Below, one piece after another: positions 47,543 to 55,541 of a stretch of DNA of 64,000 bases. How positions within the stretch are numbered: the stretch's first letter is position 1; the number at the start of each line of letters is the position of its first letter. A program made the position numbers and the translations under genes. Below the pieces are notes generated by a model that was given only the letters and a program-made list of their open reading frames with translations, did no database searches and was not told the origin of the DNA. The DNA comes from CAZLMW01 sp964560875 (GTDB taxonomy: Bacteria; Myxococcota_A; UBA9042): the NCBI GenBank assembly GCA_964560875.1, contig CAZLMW010000013.1, forward strand, positions 1-64,000, in the 5' to 3' direction.

Positions 47543-49045
47543 TCAGTCTGTTCGCAGGCTCTGCACGCCGTCGCCGAGCGTCCGGTAGATGGTGCGCCGG
47601 ACCGAGCTCGGCTTGCGACCCAAGGCTGCTGCCGCCATTTGCGCGAACCGCTTGATATTGCCGTCAGCTTCGAAGCGAATGGCCGCGGCGAGCGCGTCGG
47701 CATCGGCCAGCAGACCCTTGTACCGAACGGCTTCGGCGGCAAGCTGCACCGGGTCGATGATCGCGTGACCGCCGCTGTCGATAACCTCGGGCACCGATCC
47801 GTAGCCGCGCTTTGCGGGTGTGCCGACAGCCACGGGATCTACGCGCGCTTGTCGAACGCGGGCGGACAGCGCCTCTTCGAGCGGTGGGATCGGTCCTGTG
47901 ATCGCGTCGTCGCGGCGGGCGCGCATTGCGTCGCCGAGAGCACGGGCCTCGTCGCGTAGTTCGCGCACATTGCCCGGCCAATCGTAGTGCAGACATGCCT
48001 CGATCAGGTCGGCGGCATGCCACGCCCAGCGGCTTTGCAGGCGCACGATGCCAGCAAGAGGCACAGCGCCGGCGTCCTCGAGGAAGTGTTCGAGAAGCGG
48101 CACGACATCCAGCCGCCGTTGCCGCAGGGGCGGCACGTCGATGACCGTATGCGCCAAACGCCAGTACAGGTCGTCGCGAAAAGCCTTGCCGTGGACCATG
48201 GCGCGCAGGTCGCGATGGGTGGCTGTCAACAACCGAACTTTGCAGCGGTGCGGACGCGCATCGCCGATTCGATGCACCTCGCCGGACTCGACCGCGCGGA
48301 GCAGTTTCGCCTGCGTGGGCAAGGCCATCTCGCCGATCTCATCCAACAAGAGCGTGCCGTCCGCAGCCGCGTCGAACGCCCCCACCTGGTCGGTCGTCGC
48401 CCCGGAAAACGCGCCCTTTCGATGCCCAAACAGCTGACTTTCGGCCAGGCTTTGCACGATCGCGGCCATGTTGACGCCCAGGAACGGCCCACGAACGGCT
48501 CCCGCGGTGTGCAATGCCCGCGCGACCACCTCTTTGCCAGCTCCAGATTCGCCGCGGATATGCAACGGGTTGCGTCCGCGGGCGAAACGGATGACCTGGT
48601 CTCGCAGCCGCGCGATCGACGCCGAATGACCCACCAGTCCGAGGTCGTCACTGAACTCCAGGCAGCCGCGATCGAAAACCGCGACGGTCGCCCCTGCTCG
48701 AATGACGTCGCCGAGCGCGAGCTGGCACCGATGCTGCGAGATGCCCGCGACGAACGTGCCGTTGCGCGTCTGCCGGTCTTCGAGCCACCAGGGGCCACAT
48801 GCAAGGTCGCTGCCCTTGGCCACACCGATGCTGAAATGGTCGCGCGACAACCAGTCGTCGTTGATCTGCTCGGAGACCGCTTCACCGCGGCCGCATTGAA
48901 TGCCGTCTTTCGCCAGCGGGATGACCGTGCCGATGCGCTCGTGGTCCGGTGAGCTCACGATCCACAGCCCCAGCGTCGTGGGCGTGGCCTGGCGCCGCTT
49001 GGGCGGGCTCGGTGGGCGAATGGTGTCTTCGTCGCGGCGTTTCAT
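47543..49045 (-). CDS. FHA-domain sigma54 activator
   Basis: 500 residues. Residues about 20-125 are a forkhead-associated phosphothreonine-binding domain (GRGEAVSEQINDDWLSRDH, RNGTFVAG). Residues about 135-360 are the AAA+ sigma54-interaction domain: Walker A GESGAGKEVVA, loop GAFSGA (Thr of GAFTGA replaced by Ser), Walker B LLLDEIGEM. A C-terminal helix-turn-helix follows (GNIKRFAQMAAAALGRKPSSVRRTIYRTLGD). Hence it probably turns on sigma54 promoters on recognising a phosphoprotein, e.g. a product of a Ser/Thr kinase. It faces the cyclase operon tail to tail. Confidence 0.9.
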   Translation of the reverse strand: MKRRDEDTIRPPSPPKRRQATPTTLGLWIVSSPDHERIGTVIPLAKDGIQCGRGEAVSEQINDDWLSRDHFSIGVAKGSDLACGPWWLEDRQTRNGTFVAGISQHRCQLALGDVIRAGATVAVFDRGCLEFSDDLGLVGHSASIARLRDQVIRFARGRNPLHIRGESGAGKEVVARALHTAGAVRGPFLGVNMAAIVQSLAESQLFGHRKGAFSGATTDQVGAFDAAADGTLLLDEIGEMALPTQAKLLRAVESGEVHRIGDARPHRCKVRLLTATHRDLRAMVHGKAFRDDLYWRLAHTVIDVPPLRQRRLDVVPLLEHFLEDAGAVPLAGIVRLQSRWAWHAADLIEACLHYDWPGNVRELRDEARALGDAMRARRDDAITGPIPPLEEALSARVRQARVDPVAVGTPAKRGYGSVPEVIDSGGHAIIDPVQLAAEAVRYKGLLADADALAAAIRFEADGNIKRFAQMAAAALGRKPSSVRRTIYRTLGDGVQSLRTD

Positions 49046-49495
49046 CTCGGCCGAGGATAGCCCGTCTTCGGCATCTTGCTACCGACGGCGCGACACCTTC
49101 CCTCCGTGACGACAACGCCGGGCCAAAAGCACCGAGAGGCCGGACCGCCACCCTGTGTGACGGCTCCGACCTTCGGTTGACGCGGGTTCTTGGATCTGGC
49201 GCGTGGCCGGGATCAGCGCTTTTGAGGAGTCGTGACCTTGTCGGCGTCGTCGGCGTCGATCACGTCGGTTTCAGCTTCCTCCGGGCGGCGCGGGCTGGCC
49301 GCTTGGTGGGGACATGTTTCAAGGTGCGTGCCGAACCTCTCCGACATGATCAGAAAACGTTGAATATCAGCTCGTTAAAGACGGTTGGTCGGGCGCTCCA
49401 AAGAGCTCGTCACGGCCTCGTGCACACGGTTTGCGCATGTGCTCGGTGTGACAAAGATGTGCGTGTTGTGACGAGGACGTGTTGACAAACGCGGG
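49046..49495. other. Stretch without recognised gene, upstream of the FHA activator
   Basis: 450 bases. It holds the promoter of the FHA-sigma54 gene (minus) and one possible 44-residue ORF (49213-49347). AT-rich part around 49350-49385. No sigma54 promoter or palindrome was recognised. Confidence 0.5.
49213..49347 (-). CDS. Possible 44-residue small protein
   Basis: ATG 49347 to TGA 49213 encodes MSERFGTHLETC..., then PRRPEEAETDVIDADD and an end of PQKR. About three quarters of the third codon positions are G or C, as expected for coding here, and the acidic middle is more protein-like than shadow frames. No clear Shine-Dalgarno. It could be a small regulatory protein, a peptide precursor or chance. 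Confidence 0.25.
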   Translation of the reverse strand: MSERFGTHLETCPHQAASPRRPEEAETDVIDADDADKVTTPQKR

Positions 49496-50143
49496 TCAAC
49501 CCTGGTTGCGACGCGCTGCGAAGAGGGTTGTCCAGCCGCGGCCGCGCACGTCGATGGGCCGCCAGCCGGCGTCTTGGAGCCATTGTCGCAGCTGCTGGGG
49601 ATCGATGACGTTGTGGCCGAGCAGCTTGCACATTCGGCGCTGCAGTCGGGAGCCGGTCGCGCGCGGGACGAGCCCGATCAGCGGCGCACCCGGGGCAGTA
49701 CACCGAGCAAACTCAGCGATGACGCGCACCGGATCGGAGACCAGCGAGAGCCCGCCGAAGCATACGATGCCGCCGACCCGTGCGTCCTCGAACGGCAGGT
49801 CGGAGATGTCGCCGAGAACATAGCGTATGCCGGGGTTGGCGCCGTGATGCGTCGCGCGCTCGATAGCCAATGGATCGAGATCGACACCCACGACGCGGTC
49901 TGGGCCATGCCGTTGCGCCACGAGGCGTCCATGGTCCCCGCCGCCACATGCCGCGTCGACGATGGTCCCGGCCACCGGCTCAAACCAGCGGAGCATGAAC
50001 GCGTGCTCTTCCGCGAAGGAGTAGCCGTCGACCGCGGCCACCAAGCGGGGACGCACTGTCGACTCCCACTGGCTTTTGACGTGGTGCCTCGGCGAGCTGC
50101 TCGCGGCTTCATCGGGGGGCGGATCGGGCTTCCACAGAGGCAT
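49496..50143 (-). CDS. SAM-dependent methyltransferase (class I)
   Basis: 215 residues. Motif I VDAACGGGDHGRL, motif II VGVDLDPLAIERA, acidic IRYVLGDISDLPFED (motif III) and FARCTAPGAPLIGLVP. A UbiE/Methyltransf_11-type small-molecule methyltransferase; the substrate is unknown. The ATG lies 9 bases after the stop of the ApbE-like gene on the same strand, so they form one operon. Confidence 0.85.
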   Translation of the reverse strand: MPLWKPDPPPDEAASSSPRHHVKSQWESTVRPRLVAAVDGYSFAEEHAFMLRWFEPVAGTIVDAACGGGDHGRLVAQRHGPDRVVGVDLDPLAIERATHHGANPGIRYVLGDISDLPFEDARVGGIVCFGGLSLVSDPVRVIAEFARCTAPGAPLIGLVPRATGSRLQRRMCKLLGHNVIDPQQLRQWLQDAGWRPIDVRGRGWTTLFAARRNQG

Positions 50144-50152
50144 CGCGCCGGC

Positions 50153-51289
50153 TCACTCGCGGGGTTTGCGGCGCACGATGAGGGCATCGGCGAGCCCCGG
50201 CGTCATGTGCATTTGGTGGCGCTCGTCGACGAGGAGCACGCGGACGTCCTGCCAGGTGCTCGCCGCGATCAAGCCGTCTTTGGGACCGACAACCACGAGC
50301 GCCATCGCCCGCGCCCGCGCCATTGTCGCATCTTTGCCGATCACCACGGCGCCGCGCACAGCCGTCACGACGTGTCCGTTCCGCGGGTCAATGACGGCCG
50401 TCTTCTTCCCTGCATCGTCACCGCTCACCTCGGCGTTCGTCTCGCCCTTCTCCGTGACTGCTCTTGCGGTCCACAACGCGGTGACGCTGCCTTGCCACAG
50501 GTCGATCGCAGCGAAGCCGTCACCCGGCACGTCGACGCGCCACTGCCTGCCCGCTTTGCCGCCGCCGACGACCACCTGACCCGCTGCATCGATCCGAAAA
50601 CTTGTGACCCCGGCCGCGACAAGCAGCTCTGCGACGCCGTCCATCGCATAGCCAACGGCCATCATGTCGAGCGACATCTTCATGCCCGCACGCCGCAGCG
50701 CCACTGTGCGCTCGTCCTTGTCGATCACCACGTCCCTGGCGGCCACGAGGGGCAACCGGCCGTCGAGCATCGTCCGGGTCGGGGTCTGACCAAGCGCGAC
50801 CGCCCGCCAACCGTCATCGAGCACCACTGATGTCACATCGAACGCGCCGCCCGTGTCGCGTCCGAGCTTCAGCGCGCGACTCAACAGCCACCGAATGTCG
50901 TCATCGACCGCGACCGCCGCCGTACCGGCCGCCTTGTTGACCCGCGCGACCGCCGCCGCCGTGTCCTCGCTTCCAAATCGGCGCCGCACGTCGATGAATA
51001 CGCGCCCGACCTGCGCCAACAGCGCCGTGGATGTGGCCGCCCTCGGCATCGTGATCGTGACCGGCGTCTGCACGCCGATGAGCTCTTGTTGCACGTAGTC
51101 ATCTTCGTCGAGCGCTTTGACGACAACGGTGACGGGCGCGGCAAGCGCGGCGGGTTTTTCGACGGCGGGTTTTTCGACGGCGGGTTTTTGGGGCGACCGC
51201 GGCGCGGGATTCTTGGCGGGGCGCGAACAGCCTGTCGTCAGCAGCACCGCGATTGCAATGGCACAGGGCACCGAGAGCGCTGGATTCAT
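50153..51289 (-). CDS. ApbE-like lipoprotein, catalytic residues apparently lost
   Basis: 378 residues. Lipobox LLTTGC at about 21, then a Lys/Pro/Ala-rich linker with repeated AVEKP. The ApbE fold is visible: TGGAFDVTSVVLDDGW, MSLDMMAVGYAMDG, DPRNGHVVTAV. Active ApbE proteins (FAD:protein FMN transferases) carry a Lys in the G.xxKGY stretch and Asp/Thr in ADALATAL; here these are AVGYAMD (Lys to Val) and ARARAMAL (Asp to Arg, Thr to Met). A non-flavinylating paralogue is therefore likely. Precedes the methyltransferase by 9 bases. Confidence 0.8.
   Translation of the reverse strand: MNPALSVPCAIAIAVLLTTGCSRPAKNPAPRSPQKPAVEKPAVEKPAALAAPVTVVVKALDEDDYVQQELIGVQTPVTITMPRAATSTALLAQVGRVFIDVRRRFGSEDTAAAVARVNKAAGTAAVAVDDDIRWLLSRALKLGRDTGGAFDVTSVVLDDGWRAVALGQTPTRTMLDGRLPLVAARDVVIDKDERTVALRRAGMKMSLDMMAVGYAMDGVAELLVAAGVTSFRIDAAGQVVVGGGKAGRQWRVDVPGDGFAAIDLWQGSVTALWTARAVTEKGETNAEVSGDDAGKKTAVIDPRNGHVVTAVRGAVVIGKDATMARARAMALVVVGPKDGLIAASTWQDVRVLLVDERHQMHMTPGLADALIVRRKPRE
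51149..51189 (-). repeat. 15-bp tandem repeat, about 2.7 copies
   Basis: GGCGGGTTTTTCGAC at 51149-51163 and 51164-51178, then a partial third copy. It encodes the (E)KPAV/AVEKP repeats of the ApbE-like lipoprotein linker. Confidence 0.8.
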
Positions 51290-51340
51290 GCGGCGACCGC
51301 CAGGCGACTCAACCCGACCAGGGTGGCCGCAAGTCGCGAT

Positions 51341-54300
51341 CTACTTACACGCCTTGAGGCCGCTGATCCACGCTTTGAGCAGCGCGATACCCGCCGTGTG
51401 CTTCTTGGCAACGCCGGTGTTGGGCATGAAGTCGCCGCTCGTTTCAGCCAGACCCATTCGCAGCCAAATCGTGGATTTTTCGGGCTTTCCGGGCGCAAGC
51501 AGCTTGCCCCCAGTGACGCCGAGCGCGCCTTTCTTCGGGTTGGTGTTGCACGCTTTGGTGTTGGCGAGCGCCTGGTACGACCGCAAATCCAGGTCGGTGT
51601 TGCTGTTGCCCCCGGGTCGGTGACAGTTGGCGCAGTTGACGTGCAGGTAAGCGCGCGCATGAGCATCCAGGGCGTTGGCAGCCGGCACTTTCAGGTCGCG
51701 TTGGTCGGGAAACGCCGCATGTTTGCCATCGCCCTTGTAAGCGTTGAGCAGGCCCGCTGCATTCCAAACTCCGAGGCGGTCGACCGACTTGGCGCCAAAC
51801 TTGGCCACGCTGTTGAGCTGCGCGGACGTGACACCGAGCAAGTCCATCCCCTTGGGCCCCTTGTGACACTGCTTGCAGTCGCCCGTGGAAGGAACATGCC
51901 AGGTCTGCTTGCCGCCACCGGGCAGCGTGTAGACGCGGGTTGCACCGTCGAGCAGCAGGTCGGCATCGCTGCCATCTTCGCGCCACGCGTATGTATAAAA
52001 ACGCCACCTTTCGGCCACGTCGCGCACCATGAAGCGGGTCTCGACCTTGGTCTGGCCAGCTGGTCCGGCGCCCTTTGGGCCGAGGGCGAAGCTCTTGATG
52101 ACGATCGTGCCGACCGGCGCTTCCCATGACACGGCGTCGTTGGACGGCAGCCCGAGCGCTTTGCTCTTCTTGCCTTTGCCCTTGGGCAGCACGATGTTGC
52201 GATATTTCTGCGCGCCATCGGACCAGAGGGGCGCGTTGACGTCGAAATCGAGCGCGCCGGCGGCCGGTTTGAGCGTCTTGAGGTCCGTGAAGCACTTGGT
52301 TTGCGACAGCTTGAGCGGGAACGTGCTGCCCGACGTCGCTCCGGAGCGTTCGACCCGCGCGACGCGGCTGCCCCAGAACGTCGTGGCGTAGAGCTCGCCT
52401 TGCTGGTCCTCGCCGAAGCTCACGACCTTGAACGACGAGTCCAGCAGCTGCGAACGCACCCACTTGTCGCCCACCTTGCGCAGGCCGAAGAATTTGCCGG
52501 TCACGAAGTCGCCGAAGATATAGACGCCGGTCAGCCCGGGTTGGGACTTGCCGCGGTAGACGTAGCCACCTGTGATCGACTTGGCGAGGTGGCGGGGGAT
52601 GCTGTCGATCGGATCTTTGAGGTCGGGCTTCTTGCAGCCCGACTTGGGGTTGTAGCAGTAGTGGCCCTCCATGAGCCGCCAGCCGTAGTTCGCGCCCTTT
52701 TCGAGCAGCGAGACCTCCTCCCACTTGCCCTGGCCGACGTCCGCGACCCACACCTTGCCGGTCGCGCGATCACGCGAAAAACGCCACGGGTTGCGCAGCC
52801 CCTTGGCCCACGTCTCGGGCAGCCAGTTGGCGGCGTGCTTCATCGTCAGCTTCGGGTTGTCCTTGGGCACGCCGTAGTTCTTGCCCGGATCGGCGATGTC
52901 GACGTCGAGGCGCAGCATCTTACCGAGCAGTGTCGCGTCGTCCTGGCCCGCGTTGAGCGGATCGCCGCCGGCGCCACCGTCGCCCATGCCAACAAGGAGT
53001 TTGCCCGTCACGTCAAAGAACAACTGGCCGCCGTCGTGGTTGGAATAGGGCTGCTTGATGACAATCAGCTTGACCTCCGAGCTGCTCGGAGCGAAGCCGC
53101 TGGACTTGTTGACGACCAGCCGGCTCACGACCGTCTCGAACACCCCCTTCTTGGTGTAGTTGACGAAGAGGCGGCTGTTGCTCTTGAACTTGGGATGAAA
53201 CGCCACGGAAAGCAGCCCGCCCTCGCCGGCGGTGCTGACCTTGCTGGTGATGTCGACCATGGTTTTCTTGGTTTTGACGTAGCGGTCGTTGTTGAAGACC
53301 TCGATGCGCCCATGCCGGTCGACGATGACCACGCGGTCGGTGCCGTCTGGAACGTGGGTGAGCTGGATAACCGACCGCCCGCTGACGACGCCCTGGAACC
53401 ACGGCACAAGTTTGATTCCCGCGGGTTTGGGCAACGTTCCGCTCAGGCTGCACGGCGACTTGCCGAGCGTGTCGGGCAGCAGGTCGACGCACACGTCCAC
53501 GCCCTTGCAGGAGCCGCCGGCGCAGGTGTCTTTGCCGGTGCACGGGTTGCCGTCGTTGCACGTCGCCTTGTTGGGCACGAACAAGCAGCCGCTCTTCGGG
53601 TCGCATGTCGCGTCGGTGCAGGGGTTGGCATCTTCGCAGACCGGCTGCTTGCTGCCGATACACTTGCCGGCGCTGCAGGTGTCGACCGTGGTGCACTTGC
53701 TGCCGTCGTCGCAAGGACCGCCAATCGGCTTGTTGCTGCACCCGCTGTCGGCGTCGGCCTGGCAGCTGTCCTGCGTGCACGGGTTGTTGTCGTCGCAAAA
53801 GGCCTTCTTGCCGGGTGTGCACTTGCCGCCGTTGCACACGTCCGGCGAGGTGCACGGGTCGCCGTCGTCACACTTGGCTGTGTTCAGCGGGAAGACGCAG
53901 CCCTTGACCGGATCGCACTTGTCGTCCGTGCAGATCTCGTCGTCCTTGCAGGTGTGCTCGTCCTTGCCCGAAACACACTTGCCAGCCACACACGTGTCCG
54001 AGCCGTTGCACTTATCTCCGTCGAAACAAGGCATCTTGTTGGGCGTGTACTTGCAGCCGCTCGCAGGCACACAAACATCGGTCGTGCACACATTGGCATC
54101 GTCGCAGCCGCCCGCTTTGCACTTGGGCGCGACCGGTACATCCACGCCGGCATCGTCCTGGGCATCATCCAGCACATCGGGCGAAGCATCCGCCGAGCTG
54201 CCGGCGTCAACGGCCGAACCTCCCGCGTCCGTCAACCCAGAGGAGCCATCAATCCCGGCATCGGTAGCATTGCCCGTATCGGTCGAACTGCCAGCATCGG

Positions 54301-54562
54301 TCGCATTGGCGGCGTCAACCGCGCCACCGGCATCGTCTTCCGTCGCGGCATCGGGCTCGCCTGGCTCGGCTACGTCCTTTTCGACAACGTCGACATCTTG
54401 GGCGACCACGTCCTGGGCCACCACGTCTTGAATCGTGGCGTCCTCGACGGTTTCGGCGGTCGTGTCGTCGTCGTTGGACCCGGCAGGCGGATCGTCGGTG
54501 CAAGCCATCAGCGCGCACAACATCGCGACCAACGCGGCGTTGATGCGGGTCAGGTTGCGCAT
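51341..54562 (-). CDS. Cys-rich / PQQ-type sugar dehydrogenase / two-haem lipoprotein fusion
   Basis: 1073 residues from ATG 54562. Signal and lipobox (MLCALMAC), then an Asp/Ala-rich linker with DAG repeats, then six or so Cys-rich repeats to about residue 360. Residues about 375-770 match the soluble PQQ-dependent glucose/sorbosone dehydrogenase propeller (GEGGLLSVAFHP, NHDGGQLFFD, LRNPWRFSRDRATGKVWVADVGQ). The C-terminal part (about 770-1073) has two CxxCH haem sites, CKQCH and CANCH, in a cytochrome-c-like region. Likely a surface quinoprotein passing electrons to c-type haem. No Shine-Dalgarno is seen upstream. Confidence 0.85.
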   Translation of the reverse strand: MRNLTRINAALVAMLCALMACTDDPPAGSNDDDTTAETVEDATIQDVVAQDVVAQDVDVVEKDVAEPGEPDAATEDDAGGAVDAANATDAGSSTDTGNATDAGIDGSSGLTDAGGSAVDAGSSADASPDVLDDAQDDAGVDVPVAPKCKAGGCDDANVCTTDVCVPASGCKYTPNKMPCFDGDKCNGSDTCVAGKCVSGKDEHTCKDDEICTDDKCDPVKGCVFPLNTAKCDDGDPCTSPDVCNGGKCTPGKKAFCDDNNPCTQDSCQADADSGCSNKPIGGPCDDGSKCTTVDTCSAGKCIGSKQPVCEDANPCTDATCDPKSGCLFVPNKATCNDGNPCTGKDTCAGGSCKGVDVCVDLLPDTLGKSPCSLSGTLPKPAGIKLVPWFQGVVSGRSVIQLTHVPDGTDRVVIVDRHGRIEVFNNDRYVKTKKTMVDITSKVSTAGEGGLLSVAFHPKFKSNSRLFVNYTKKGVFETVVSRLVVNKSSGFAPSSSEVKLIVIKQPYSNHDGGQLFFDVTGKLLVGMGDGGAGGDPLNAGQDDATLLGKMLRLDVDIADPGKNYGVPKDNPKLTMKHAANWLPETWAKGLRNPWRFSRDRATGKVWVADVGQGKWEEVSLLEKGANYGWRLMEGHYCYNPKSGCKKPDLKDPIDSIPRHLAKSITGGYVYRGKSQPGLTGVYIFGDFVTGKFFGLRKVGDKWVRSQLLDSSFKVVSFGEDQQGELYATTFWGSRVARVERSGATSGSTFPLKLSQTKCFTDLKTLKPAAGALDFDVNAPLWSDGAQKYRNIVLPKGKGKKSKALGLPSNDAVSWEAPVGTIVIKSFALGPKGAGPAGQTKVETRFMVRDVAERWRFYTYAWREDGSDADLLLDGATRVYTLPGGGKQTWHVPSTGDCKQCHKGPKGMDLLGVTSAQLNSVAKFGAKSVDRLGVWNAAGLLNAYKGDGKHAAFPDQRDLKVPAANALDAHARAYLHVNCANCHRPGGNSNTDLDLRSYQALANTKACNTNPKKGALGVTGGKLLAPGKPEKSTIWLRMGLAETSGDFMPNTGVAKKHTAGIALLKAWISGLKACK

Positions 54563-54827
54563 CACTGTCGTTGGCACGGGGCCTCGCGGGGGAGGCCCCT
54601 CGGCCCGCGTTGTCTGGCAGCAGTGGGCGTCGTTTTCGTGCCTCACCCCAACCTCCGCTGCGCGGCTGTTCCACGTTGCCGTCAATTGATCGTTTCCTCT
54701 GCAACGAGACACTAGCAGATTGCGGGCAGAGGCCCTTCGGGGGCTGTCAGGCTATCGGTTGTCGCGGCTTGGTGTCATTCGTTGCGGTCCAACCGAGCGT
54801 TTTCTCTGCAGCGTGGGGCCGGGACGT

Positions 54828-55541
54828 TCAGCGCGTGCCCGCCGATGTGTCGCTGATCGGCTTGTAGAGCAGAATCGCGGCGAGCGTGACCGCGACCCGG
54901 GCTTGCAGCGCGTGGGACATGCCCTTGCGCATCCACACGCCGCGCTGATTGGTCAGCCCCACGGCGGCAATGGTCTGGCCCTGCACACCCATTACATATC
55001 CGACTGTGCGTCCAAGACGGGCGCCATTTGCCAGACGATGCGCCGTGCTCAGCGTCAACCAGTGTTCGCCGACCCGAACCGCGCCAACGGGGCCTGTTCC
55101 GCCCATCATCGCGCCGATTTCAAAGCGGTCCTTGCCCTTCTCCTGGGCCGCGACACACCTGATCCTGGTCGTGCCTTCTCGCAGGGTGACCGGACCCACC
55201 TGGACACGATCCATACGCCGCCGCGTCACACACTCGCCGAGCCAGCGCTGCGGGCCGCCGGCGAGCGTAAACGTGTAGGGCTGATCCGCCGTTTCATGCG
55301 ACTTGCCGACGCCGCCGAACGCGATGCCCTTGCCGATTCGCGTGGTCCAGCTGCGATCGACGTCGAGGGTCCGCCAGCCGCCGAACGCGACCGACTCGTT
55401 GATCCGCGTTTGCTCCACTGCGTGGAAGTCATTTCGGCCTTTCAATCCGCTTGGAACCGCCATCATGGGCATCGTGCAGGCGGTTGTTGCAAGGGCGGCG
55501 AGCGCGACAATCATGCCAGTGGCGGACGGGCTGCGGGTCAT
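54828..55541 (-). CDS. Lipoprotein of unknown function
   Basis: 237 residues from ATG 55541, which overlaps the preceding stop (ATGA), so it is coupled to the MscS-like gene. Lipobox LATTAC, mature part beta-rich with DFHAVEQTRINESVAFGGW and RWLGECVTRR. Cys are few. A hydrophobic stretch near the C-terminus (VAVTLAAILLY) may insert in a membrane. No family recognised. Confidence 0.75.
   Translation of the reverse strand: MTRSPSATGMIVALAALATTACTMPMMAVPSGLKGRNDFHAVEQTRINESVAFGGWRTLDVDRSWTTRIGKGIAFGGVGKSHETADQPYTFTLAGGPQRWLGECVTRRRMDRVQVGPVTLREGTTRIRCVAAQEKGKDRFEIGAMMGGTGPVGAVRVGEHWLTLSTAHRLANGARLGRTVGYVMGVQGQTIAAVGLTNQRGVWMRKGMSHALQARVAVTLAAILLYKPISDTSAGTR

Noticed and set aside
44257..47742. 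1161-codon minus-strand frame over the signalling operon
   Set aside because: Antisense shadow of three clear genes.
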